From JAWWBN01 sp033720955 (GTDB lineage Bacteria; Acidobacteriota; Thermoanaerobaculia; Multivoradales; JAHEKO01), in the NCBI GenBank assembly GCA_033720955.1, contig JAWWBN010000240.1:1-5894 (forward strand): a stretch of 5,894 bases of DNA, given 5' to 3'. Below the pieces are notes generated by a model. That model saw nothing but the letters and a program-made list of their open reading frames with translations, made no database searches and was not told the origin of the DNA. Both the position numbers and the translations under genes were made by a program. Of this stretch, positions 1 to 5,894 are shown in pieces; within the stretch, counting starts at the first letter, position 1, and the number at the start of each line of letters is the position of its first letter.

Positions 1-509
1 ACCTGCGGGTAGACGGAGCGCAGCCGCTCGGCCAGGGCGTGCGCGCGGCGCGCCTCCCGAAAGGCGCCGGCCTGCACCACCCACTCCCGCCCCTCCCGGG
101 CGTCCCGGGCGACCACCGCCGGCGCCGTCCCCACCAGCGTCAACCGCACCCGGGCGGTCCCCGGCCCGACGAGCCCGATCTTCTCCGCCGCGCCGCGGGA
201 GAGGTCGATCACCCGGCCGCGCACGAAGGGTCCGCGGTCGTTGATCCGCACCTTGACCGAGCGCCCGTTGTCGAGATTCTCGACCTCGACCACCGAGCCG
301 AAGGGGAGGCTCTTGTGGGCGGCCGAGATACCGTGCATGTCGTAAACCTCGCCGCTGGCGGTGCGTCTGCCGTGGAAGCCCGGGCCGTACCAGGAGGCGA
401 TCCCGCGCTCCTGCCACCCCCTGCCGGGCGCTTCGGGGGCCCGTGTCCGCCCGCCGGAGCAGGCGGAGAGCACGAGCGCCACGAGCAGGGCGGCGGCGAC
501 CGCTCTCAC
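1..509 (-). CDS. rlpA: RlpA-family septal/rare lipoprotein A, likely lytic transglycosylase (partial, C-terminus missing)
   Basis: Reading the minus strand from a GTG at 509 gives 169 codons running off the left edge. Residues 1-17 form a lipoprotein signal: Arg2, a hydrophobic run, then the lipobox LSAC with Cys17. Ser at +2 suggests outer-membrane sorting. Residues about 36-127 are the double-psi beta-barrel RlpA domain, with GIASWYGPGFHGRRTASGE, AAHKSLPFGS (His65) and INDRGPFV (Asp91). The His and Asp match the residues needed for lytic transglycosylase activity in characterised Pseudomonas RlpA, which cuts denuded glycan strands at the septum. From about residue 142, WVVQAGAFREARRAHALAERL begins a SPOR peptidoglycan-binding domain, truncated here. 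The GTG start is supported by the lipobox distance, a strong GGAGGAG Shine-Dalgarno and a 4-nt overlap with the purB stop. It is probably cotranscribed and translationally coupled with purB. The family call is secure; enzymatic activity is inferred. Confidence 0.93.
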   Translation of the reverse strand, partial: MRAVAAALLVALVLSACSGGRTRAPEAPGRGWQERGIASWYGPGFHGRRTASGEVYDMHGISAAHKSLPFGSVVEVENLDNGRSVKVRINDRGPFVRGRVIDLSRGAAEKIGLVGPGTARVRLTLVGTAPAVVARDAREGREWVVQAGAFREARRAHALAERLRSVYPQ

Positions 510-1933
510 ACGCGGATCTCCTCCCCCTCGGCCGCCGGGGCCTCGGCCAGGGCCGGCTCCAGCTCCTCGGCCAGGAAGCGCTCCACCTGCTGCGCCGCGC
601 GGCCGGTGAGCCGGATCGGGTCGCGCACCTCCTCCAGCCGCTCGCGGTAGGGGGCGAGCTCGGGGTCCTCCGCCAGCCGGTCGAGCAGGGGGTTCGGCTC
701 GCCGCGCTCCACGGCGGCGTGGGCGTCGAGGCTCAGCCGCCGGATCCGCTCGTGCAGCTCCTGCCGGCTGCCGCCCCCGGCCGAGGCCTCCATGAGCAGC
801 GTCTCCGTGGCCATGAAGGGGAGCTGGTCGCGCACCCGGGCCGCCACCGCCGTCTCGCGGACCTCGAGCCCGGCGGCCACGTCGGCCGTGAGCAGCAGCA
901 CCGCATCGGTCAGGAGGAAGGCGTCGGGGAGCACCAGCCGCCGGTTCGCCGAGTCGTCCAGGCTGCGCTCGAGCCACTGGACCGACGCGGTCAGCGGCCC
1001 GTTCCAGGTGGTGGTCAGCAGACGCCGGGCCAGGGCGCAGACTCGCTCCGATCGGATGGGGTTGCGCTTGTAGGGCATCGCCGACGAGCCCACCTGACGG
1101 CTGCCGAACGTCTCGGAGAGCTCGCCCAGGCCCTGGAGGAGCCGCAGGTCGGTGGCCATCTTGTGGGTCGACTCGGCGATCCCGGCCAGCGCCGCCAGCA
1201 CCTGGCTGTCCTGCTTGCGGGGGTAGGTCTGACCCGTCACCGGCCAGCTCTCGGAGAATCCGAGCCGCTCGGCCAGCCGTCGGTCGAGGGCCTCGACCTT
1301 GGCGTGGTCGCCGCCGAAGAGGGTGAGGAAGCTGGCCTGGGTGCCGGTGGTCCCCTTGGCGCCGCGCAGCCTCAGACCCGAGCGTCGCCGCCGCACCTCG
1401 CGCAGGTCCTCGAGCAGGTCCTGCGCCCACAGACAGGCGCGCTTGCCCACCGTGGTGAGCTGCGCCGGCTGCAGGTGGGTGTAGGCCAGGCAGGGGACGT
1501 GCCGGGTGCGGCGGGCGAAGTCGGCCAGCGGCCGCAGCGCCGCGGCCAGCCGTCCCTCCACCAGCTCCAGCGCCTCGCGGATGAGCAGCAGGTCGGCGTT
1601 GTCGGTGACGAAGGCGCTGGTGGCTCCCAGGTGGAGCCGCCCGCCCGCCGCTCCGGTCTGCTCGGCGAAGTGGCGCAGGTGCGCCACCACGTCGTGACGG
1701 GTCTCCCGCTCGATCTCGGCCACGCGGTCGAAGTCGATGGGCGGCGCCGAGCGCAGGGCGGCGAGCTCCTCGGGGCGGATGGGCAGACCGAGCTCGGCCT
1801 GGCACTCGGCCAGGGCGATCCAGATGCGCCGCCAGGCGGCGTAGCGGTGGTCGCGGGAGAAGATCCGCCCCATGGCCACCGAGACGTAGCGCTCGTAGAG
1901 CGGGTTCTGGGGCGTCTCGGAGGGTTCTGGCAT
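506..1933 (-). CDS. purB: Adenylosuccinate lyase, eukaryote-like (human ADSL-type) form
   Basis: PurB cleaves SAICAR to AICAR plus fumarate, and adenylosuccinate to AMP plus fumarate, in cytosolic de novo purine synthesis. The 475-residue product has the fumarase/aspartase superfamily motifs: RHDVVAH (79-85), HLGATS (101-106), THLQPAQ (from 152, His153 the expected catalytic acid), GTTGTQAS (194-201) and the signature loop GSSAMPYKRNP (282-292) with the catalytic Ser. TASVQWLERSLDDSANRR (315-332) and QLPFMATE (370-377) also match human ADSL, which this protein resembles along its whole length more than the shorter B. subtilis-type or the E. coli-type enzyme. Two starts are possible. ATG at 1933 gives MPEPSETPQNPLYERY, beginning just before the conserved NPLYERY. 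An in-frame ATG at 1963 adds ten residues but its codon overlaps the arcC start. I chose 1933. The gene is followed by rlpA with a 4-nt overlap. Confidence 0.93.
   Translation of the reverse strand: MPEPSETPQNPLYERYVSVAMGRIFSRDHRYAAWRRIWIALAECQAELGLPIRPEELAALRSAPPIDFDRVAEIERETRHDVVAHLRHFAEQTGAAGGRLHLGATSAFVTDNADLLLIREALELVEGRLAAALRPLADFARRTRHVPCLAYTHLQPAQLTTVGKRACLWAQDLLEDLREVRRRRSGLRLRGAKGTTGTQASFLTLFGGDHAKVEALDRRLAERLGFSESWPVTGQTYPRKQDSQVLAALAGIAESTHKMATDLRLLQGLGELSETFGSRQVGSSAMPYKRNPIRSERVCALARRLLTTTWNGPLTASVQWLERSLDDSANRRLVLPDAFLLTDAVLLLTADVAAGLEVRETAVAARVRDQLPFMATETLLMEASAGGGSRQELHERIRRLSLDAHAAVERGEPNPLLDRLAEDPELAPYRERLEEVRDPIRLTGRAAQQVERFLAEELEPALAEAPAAEGEEIRV
518..528 (-). promoter_or_regulatory. 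Ribosome binding site of rlpA inside the purB 3' end
   Basis: On the minus strand AGGGGGAGGAG lies 8 nt before the GTG at 509. This purine run, encoding the Glu-rich last codons of purB, is the best Shine-Dalgarno match in the window. It supports choosing the GTG that overlaps the purB stop as the rlpA start. Confidence 0.7.
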
Positions 1934-1948
1934 CTCCCGCGAGAGAGT

Positions 1949-1976
1949 ATCGTAGAACGCCATGACGCCGTCCGAA
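1949..1976 (-). promoter_or_regulatory. Possible purB promoter within the arcC 5' end (weak)
   Basis: On the minus strand TTCGGA (1976-1971), a 16-nt spacer and TACGAT (1954-1949) resemble sigma70 -35 and -10 boxes with 3/6 and 4/6 matches. Transcription would begin near 1942, leaving a leader of only about 9 nt before the ATG at 1933 and excluding the ATG at 1963. On the other strand TATCGT (1948-1953) could be a -10 for arcC, giving a nearly leaderless transcript, but no good -35 accompanies it. In GC-rich DNA such matches can arise by chance, so this is only a candidate. Confidence 0.22.
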
Positions 1977-2954
1977 CCCCCGCACCCCGAGGGCGCGGAG
2001 CAGACCTCCCTGGTGCGGCCGCTGGCGGTGGTGGCCTTCGGGGGCAACGCGCTGATCCAGGCGCGCGACCTGGGCACGGTGGAGGAGCAGAGTCGCCGCG
2101 CCGAGGAGGCGGCGCGCTGGCTGGTGGAGATCTGCGCCGCCGGGAAGGACCTGCTGATCGTTCACGGCAACGGCCCGCAGGTCGGCCAGGTCCTGATCCA
2201 GATGGAGAAGGGCGCCACCATGGTGCCGCCCGGCACCATGGACTTGGCGGTCGCCGAGACCCAGGGCAGCGTCGGCTACCTGCTCGACCTGGCCCTGCGC
2301 AACCGGCTGGCCGCCGCCGGGATGGACCGCAAGGTGGCCACGGTGATCTCCCTGATGGTGGTGGACGCCGACGACCCCGGCTTCGCCGAGCCGACCAAGC
2401 CGGTGGGCCCCTTCTTCTCCGAGTACCAGGCGGTGCGGATGCGGCGCCAGAACGGCTGGCGGATGATGGAGGACGCCGGGCGCGGCTGGCGGAAGGTGGT
2501 GGCCAGCCCGCGCCCCCTGGAGATGCTCGGCCTGGGCACGGTGGCCGACCTGCTGGCTCGCAACCACGTGGTGATCGCCGGCGGCGGCGGCGGCATCCCC
2601 GTGGTGCCTCTGCCCGACGGCGGGCACCGGGGCGTCGAGGCGGTGATCGACAAGGACCGCACCGCGGCGATCCTGGGCACGCGGCTCAAGGCCGAGGTGA
2701 TGGTGATCGTCACCGACGTGCCGGAGGTCTACCGCAACTACGGCAAGCGCTCCCAGCGGGCGATCCGCCGGATCCGGGTCAAGCAGGCGCGCCGGCTCCT
2801 CGACTCCGGCCACTTCCCCCCGGGCAGCATGGGACCCAAGATCGAGTCGGCGGCCGACTTCGTGGACGCCTCCGGCGGCCGCGCCATCATCACCAACGCC
2901 GCCTCGCTGCGGCGGGCGATCGAGGGCGAGGCGGGCACCACCGTGGTGCCGTAG
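1962..2954 (+). CDS. arcC: Carbamate kinase
   Basis: Carbamate kinase reversibly transfers phosphate between carbamoyl phosphate and ADP, yielding ATP plus carbamate (which breaks down to NH3 and CO2). It is the last step of arginine, citrulline or agmatine fermentation routes. The 330-residue product has the amino-acid kinase fold motifs: AFGGNAL (25-31), HGNGPQVG (68-75), PTKPVGPF (144-151, including the family lysine), ASPRP (181-185), AGGGGGIPVV (206-215), VIDKD (228-232), TDV (251-253) and the active-site stretch GHFPPGSMGPKIE (283-295). About 20 N-terminal residues precede the usual family start. ATG at 1962 has a distant GAGAGAG (1941-1947) upstream. A GTG at 2013 would give a protein of family-typical length and is a fair alternative. 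The gene is divergent from purB and probably forms an operon with argF, 37 nt downstream. Confidence 0.95.
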   Translation: MTPSEPPHPEGAEQTSLVRPLAVVAFGGNALIQARDLGTVEEQSRRAEEAARWLVEICAAGKDLLIVHGNGPQVGQVLIQMEKGATMVPPGTMDLAVAETQGSVGYLLDLALRNRLAAAGMDRKVATVISLMVVDADDPGFAEPTKPVGPFFSEYQAVRMRRQNGWRMMEDAGRGWRKVVASPRPLEMLGLGTVADLLARNHVVIAGGGGGIPVVPLPDGGHRGVEAVIDKDRTAAILGTRLKAEVMVIVTDVPEVYRNYGKRSQRAIRRIRVKQARRLLDSGHFPPGSMGPKIESAADFVDASGGRAIITNAASLRRAIEGEAGTTVVP

Positions 2955-2976
2955 CCTGCGATCGAATGGAGAATCT

Positions 2977-2986
2977 GAGAGGGAGA
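2977..2986 (+). promoter_or_regulatory. Ribosome binding site of argF
   Basis: GAGAGGGAGA ends 5 nt before the ATG at 2992. It sits in the only locally less GC-rich gap of the window (2955-2991), which otherwise shows no terminator or clear promoter. It fixes the argF start. Confidence 0.7.
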
Positions 2987-2991
2987 CCGGG

Positions 2992-3921
2992 ATGGCCAAG
3001 AGAGACCTGATCTCGATCGACGACTTCTCGCGCGGCGAGATAGAGAGCCTCTTCCGCCTGGCGGGGCGGATGAAGAGCGAGCCGGACCGCTTCGGGTCGG
3101 CGCTCGCCGGCCAGTCGCTCGCCATGATCTTCGAGAAGTCCTCGACCCGCACCCGGGTGAGCTTCGAGGTGGGGATGGCCCAGCTCGGCGGCCACGCCCT
3201 CTTTCTCTCCAGCCGCGACATCCAGCTCGGGCGTGGGGAGACGATCGAGGACACCGCGCGCGTGCTGTCGCGCTACGTGGACGGCATCATGGCGCGGACC
3301 TTCGCCCACGACACGGTGGTGCGCCTGGCGGCGGCGGCGACGGTGCCGGTGATCAACGGCCTCACCGACGACCTGCACCCCTGCCAGGGGCTGACCGACT
3401 ACTTCACCCTGCACGAGATCTTCGGCGACCTCCTCGGGCGCAAGATCGCCTACGTCGGCGACGGCAACAACATGGCCCACTCGCTGCTGCTCGGCGCGGC
3501 CAAGCTCGGCATGGACATCGCGATCGCCTCGCCCGAGGGCTACCGCGTCGACGAGGGCTACCTGGCACGCGCCCGGGCCCTGGCCGCCGACTCGGGGAGC
3601 CGGATCGAGCTGGTCGCCGAGCCCGCCGAGGCGGTGCCGGGGGCCTCGGCGGTGACCACCGACGTCTGGGCGTCGATGGGGCAGGAGGGTGAGGCCGAGG
3701 AGCGCCGGCGGGCCTTCGCCGGCTACACCGTGGACGGCGAGCTGATGAGCGGGGCGCTGCCGGAGGCGGTCTTCCTGCACTGTCTGCCCGCGCACCGGGG
3801 CGAGGAGGTGACCGCCGAGGTCGCCGACGGTCCGCAGAGCCGGATCCTGGACCAGGCCGAGAACCGCCTGCACCTCCAGAAGGCGCTCCTCGCCGTCCTC
3901 GTGGGCGGCCACGATCTCTGA
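2992..3921 (+). CDS. argF: Ornithine carbamoyltransferase
   Basis: This enzyme condenses carbamoyl phosphate and L-ornithine to citrulline and phosphate, or runs in the reverse direction in catabolic systems. The 309-residue product is full length for the family. It contains the carbamoyl-phosphate motif STRTR (51-55), RTFAH (102-106), the OTC-type DLHPCQ (127-132), the ornithine loop DVWASMG (224-230) and HCLPAHRGEEV (263-273) with the reactive Cys264. DLHPCQ together with the ornithine SMG loop argues for OTC rather than aspartate, putrescine or N-acetylornithine carbamoyltransferase. The ATG at 2992 is preceded by a good Shine-Dalgarno. It directly follows arcC, so the two products probably share carbamoyl phosphate. 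No arginine deiminase (arcA) or other arginine gene is visible, so sequence alone does not show whether it is anabolic or catabolic. Confidence 0.95.
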   Translation: MAKRDLISIDDFSRGEIESLFRLAGRMKSEPDRFGSALAGQSLAMIFEKSSTRTRVSFEVGMAQLGGHALFLSSRDIQLGRGETIEDTARVLSRYVDGIMARTFAHDTVVRLAAAATVPVINGLTDDLHPCQGLTDYFTLHEIFGDLLGRKIAYVGDGNNMAHSLLLGAAKLGMDIAIASPEGYRVDEGYLARARALAADSGSRIELVAEPAEAVPGASAVTTDVWASMGQEGEAEERRRAFAGYTVDGELMSGALPEAVFLHCLPAHRGEEVTAEVADGPQSRILDQAENRLHLQKALLAVLVGGHDL

Positions 3922-3928
3922 GAGCGCG

Positions 3929-5104
3929 CTACGACGACGTCAGACGCTCGAGAAGGGCGCGCCAGGCGCGGCCGCGGTGGCCGATCGAGTCCTTCACCGC
4001 GTCGCCCAGCTCGGCGTAGGTGAGCTCGCTCCCCTCCGGCACGAAGACCGGATCCCAGCCGAAGCCGCCGTCGCCGCGGGGCTCCGGGGTCAGGGTGCCC
4101 CGGGTCCTCCCCTCGGCGACCACCGTGCGCTCCGCGTCGCGGTAGAGGAGGGCGCAGCGCGCGGTGGCGCGGCGGTCGCCCAGGCGGTCGGCGAGCCGCG
4201 CGATCCCGCCCGGGCCGATGGCCCGCAGCATCCACTTCACCAGGGGCCCCGGAAAGCCCTCGAGCGCGTCGAGCTCCAGCCCGGTCTCCTCGACCACGAG
4301 CGGCCGCCCCAGCCGGCGCCACGCCTCGTCGGCCTTGGCCGAGAGCACCTCGAGGAGGTCGAGGGACTGGATCTCGGGCAGGTCGGCCTCGACCCCCTCG
4401 AGCTGGGGGCCGCAGAGCCGGCGGGCCTCCGCCAGCTTGCCGGGGTTGCCGGTCACCAGGGCGGCGCCGCCCAGCGCCGCGGCCGTCGCCGCGCGCTCGC
4501 GCTCCGCCTTCTCGCGCCAGAGCCGCTCGAGCTCCGCGGCGAGCTCCCGGGTGGCCCGCTCCAGCTCCCCCAGATCGCCGTCGTTGGTCAGGACGCGGTC
4601 GGCCGCCGCCCGCCGCGCCGCCCCGTCCCCCTGGGCGGCCAGCCGCGCCTCGGCCTCGGCCCGCTCCATGCCGCGGCGCACGGCCCGCTCCAGCCGGTCG
4701 GAGGGGTCGGCCTCCACCGTCACCACCAGGTCGAAGCCCGGGGCGTAGCCGGCCTCCACCAGCAGGGTCGCCTCGAGGACCGCGACGCCGTCGAGCCCCT
4801 CGGTGCGGCGCTCGAGCTCGCGACGGACCAGCGGGTGGATCTCCCGCTCCAGGCTGCGGCGGGCGTCGGCATCGGGGAAGACCCGCCGTGCCAGGGCGGC
4901 GTGGTCCACCGCGCCGTCGGCGTCGAGGTAGCCGTCGCCGAAGAGCTCGCGGACGGCCCTCGCGCCGGCGGCGCCCGGGCGGTAGAGGTCGGCCACCAGC
5001 CGGTCGGCGTCGAGGACGTGGAAGCCCCGCTCCGCCAGGCCGCGCGCCACCGTGGACTTGCCCGACGCCAGCCCGCCGGTGAGGCCCACCCTGAGCAGCG
5101 TCAT
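3929..5104 (-). CDS. Fused dephospho-CoA kinase (CoaE) and ITPA/RdgB-like XTP/dITP pyrophosphatase
   Basis: One uninterrupted 391-codon frame holds two enzymes. Residues 1 to about 197 are dephospho-CoA kinase, the last step of CoA synthesis. They show the P-loop GLTGGLASGKST (7-18), LDADRLVADLY (31-41), EIHPLV (88-93), the lid region RGMERAEAEARLAAQ (144-158) and ADRVLTNDGDLGELE (168-182). A charged, probably helical linker (about 178-210, rich in Glu, Arg and Ala) follows. Residues about 213-388 match the Ham1/ITPA/RdgB family, which hydrolyses ITP, dITP and XTP to monophosphates: VTGNPGK (217-223), LPEIQSLDLLEV, VEETGLELDALEGFPGP (271-287), KW (290-291), GGFGWDPVF (346-354), TYAE and GHR (375-377). 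The FPGPLVKW stretch resembles human ITPA more than E. coli RdgB. VEETGL carries Glu where the family usually has Asp. The ATG at 5104 overlaps the folD stop (ATGA) and starts just before the P-loop; longer in-frame extensions into folD are not credible. I see no plausible separate start for the second domain. Confidence 0.92.
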   Translation of the reverse strand: MTLLRVGLTGGLASGKSTVARGLAERGFHVLDADRLVADLYRPGAAGARAVRELFGDGYLDADGAVDHAALARRVFPDADARRSLEREIHPLVRRELERRTEGLDGVAVLEATLLVEAGYAPGFDLVVTVEADPSDRLERAVRRGMERAEAEARLAAQGDGAARRAAADRVLTNDGDLGELERATRELAAELERLWREKAERERAATAAALGGAALVTGNPGKLAEARRLCGPQLEGVEADLPEIQSLDLLEVLSAKADEAWRRLGRPLVVEETGLELDALEGFPGPLVKWMLRAIGPGGIARLADRLGDRRATARCALLYRDAERTVVAEGRTRGTLTPEPRGDGGFGWDPVFVPEGSELTYAELGDAVKDSIGHRGRAWRALLERLTSS

Positions 5105-5894
5105 CCCGCGCGGCCCCGGCGTCGGCGGTTGGCGAGGGTGTTCACCAGCAGCATGGCGACGGTCAGGGGACCCACGCCGCCTGGCACCGGCGTGATCGCC
5201 CCGGCCACCCGCGAGACCGCGGTGAAGTCCACGTCGCCCACCAGCAGCGAGCCCCGACGCTCGAACGAGCGGAGCTTTCGCTCGTCGCCGGGGAAGAGAC
5301 GCTCCACCATCCCCGGGTCGGTGATCCGGTTCGTGCCGACGTCGATCACCGTCGCCCCGGGGCGCACGTGGTCCGATCCGATCAGCGCCGGGCGCCCCAC
5401 CGCGGCGACCAGGATGTCGGCCTGCCGGCAGACGGCGGCCAGGTCGCGGGTGCGCGAGTGGCAGACCGTCACCGTGCACTGCTCCGCCAGGAGAAGGGCG
5501 GCGAGAGGCTTGCCCACCAGACGGCTGCGACCCACGATCACCGCGTGCCGACCCTCGCGCCGGATCCCCGAGCGGCGCAGCAGCTCCACGACGCCGGCGG
5601 GAGTGGCGGGCACCATGGCCTCCCCGCCGCTCCAGAGCCGTCCGGCGTGAAGCGGGTGGAGGCCGTCCACCTCCTTCTCCGGCCCCAGTCGGTCGAGGGC
5701 GCGGTCGGGGTCGAGCCCCCGGGGCAGCGGAAGCTGCACGATCACGCCGTCCACCGCGTCGTCGGCGTTGAGCCGGTCGAGCTCGGCCCCCAACCGGCCG
5801 AAGTCGGTGTCGGCCGGCAGCCGGACCGCCTGGCTGGCGAACCCGGCCTCGCGGGTGGCCTTCTCCTTGCTGCCCACGTAGACGGCCGAGGCGG
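5101..5894 (-). CDS. folD: Bifunctional methylenetetrahydrofolate dehydrogenase / methenyltetrahydrofolate cyclohydrolase (partial, N-terminus missing)
   Basis: FolD interconverts 5,10-methylene-THF, methenyl-THF and 10-formyl-THF using NADP, supplying formyl groups for purine synthesis. The 263 visible residues run from the right edge to the TGA at 5101-5103; by comparison with E. coli FolD roughly 45 N-terminal residues are missing. Visible motifs (numbering from the first visible codon) are ASAVYVGSKEKA (1-12, with the active-site Tyr5 and Lys9), DGVIVQLPLP (48-57), EVDGLHP (74-80), the Rossmann stretch VIVGRSRLVGKPLA (118-131), HSRT (145-148), IDVGTNRI (183-190), VGDVDF (218-223) and PVPGGVGPLTVAML (235-248). 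Between DVGTNRI and VGDVDF there are about 20 residues more than in E. coli FolD (approximately 191-216). The stop overlaps the start of the CoaE-RdgB gene, so the two are probably cotranscribed and translationally coupled. Confidence 0.95.
   Translation of the reverse strand, partial: ASAVYVGSKEKATREAGFASQAVRLPADTDFGRLGAELDRLNADDAVDGVIVQLPLPRGLDPDRALDRLGPEKEVDGLHPLHAGRLWSGGEAMVPATPAGVVELLRRSGIRREGRHAVIVGRSRLVGKPLAALLLAEQCTVTVCHSRTRDLAAVCRQADILVAAVGRPALIGSDHVRPGATVIDVGTNRITDPGMVERLFPGDERKLRSFERRGSLLVGDVDFTAVSRVAGAITPVPGGVGPLTVAMLLVNTLANRRRRGRAG

Noticed and set aside
1964..2077. purB starting as far upstream as 2077
   Set aside because: The added residues are not conserved in adenylosuccinate lyases and would overlap the arcC 5' end by more than 100 nt. 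The homologous part begins at NPLYERY.
443..3010. Very long plus-strand open frame (855 codons) across the purB and arcC regions
   Set aside because: It lies antisense to purB and out of frame with arcC, is low-complexity (rich in Arg, Gly, Pro, Ala) and has no recognisable motifs. It is a shadow frame typical of very GC-rich DNA.
2890..3912. Minus-strand open frame of 340 codons opposite argF
   Set aside because: It mirrors argF, whose motifs are unmistakable. The His/Arg/Gly-rich translation shows no domain.
3922..3962. Possible bidirectional terminator (GAGCG...CGCTC and GCGCGC...GCGCGC) after argF
   Set aside because: The stems are short or self-complementary, the loops are long (18 nt or more), no T tract follows, and most of the sequence codes for the end of the RdgB domain.
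5105..5479. N-terminal extension of the CoaE-RdgB frame into folD
   Set aside because: The extension is out of frame within folD and Arg/Gly-rich, and CoaE proteins start just before the P-loop, matching the ATG at 5104.
3977..5650. Long plus-strand open frame (557 codons) opposite coaE-rdgB and folD
   Set aside because: It is antisense to two genes with clear family motifs and has a biased composition without conserved domains.

Overview
The window is a compact, very GC-rich stretch of bacterial chromosome (GC clearly well above 60% by eye, not computed). It carries six protein-coding genes with almost no space between them. I see no RNA genes, insertion sequences, CRISPR or long repeats. 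A lipoprotein RlpA with a lipobox and a SPOR-type tail points to a diderm (Gram-negative) bacterium. The GC level, an insertion in FolD and the eukaryote-like form of PurB make me lean towards Acidobacteriota or a similar high-GC diderm lineage. That placement is inference and weak.

Layout from left to right: (1) rlpA, minus strand, cut by the left edge; (2) purB (adenylosuccinate lyase), minus strand, overlapping rlpA by 4 nt; (3) arcC (carbamate kinase), plus strand, divergent from purB with essentially no intergenic space; (4) argF (ornithine carbamoyltransferase), plus strand, 37 nt after arcC; (5) a fused CoaE-ITPase/RdgB gene, minus strand, converging on argF with a 7-nt gap; (6) folD, minus strand, overlapping the fusion gene by ATGA and cut by the right edge. 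The transcription units are therefore folD>coaE-rdgB, arcC>argF and purB>rlpA.

Metabolically, arcC and argF form a carbamoyl-phosphate/citrulline module. FolD (one-carbon units), PurB (purine synthesis) and the ITPase half of the fusion (cleansing of aberrant purine nucleotides) all touch purine metabolism, while the CoaE half performs the last step of CoA synthesis. RlpA is a cell-envelope enzyme that appears to share the purB transcript.

The most notable item is the single uninterrupted reading frame joining dephospho-CoA kinase to an ITPA-like nucleotide pyrophosphatase, with a VEETGL variant of the usual acidic motif. Second is the arcC/purB divergent junction, where the two longest sensible start codons share one CATG palindrome. 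Most of the window is otherwise ordinary housekeeping sequence.
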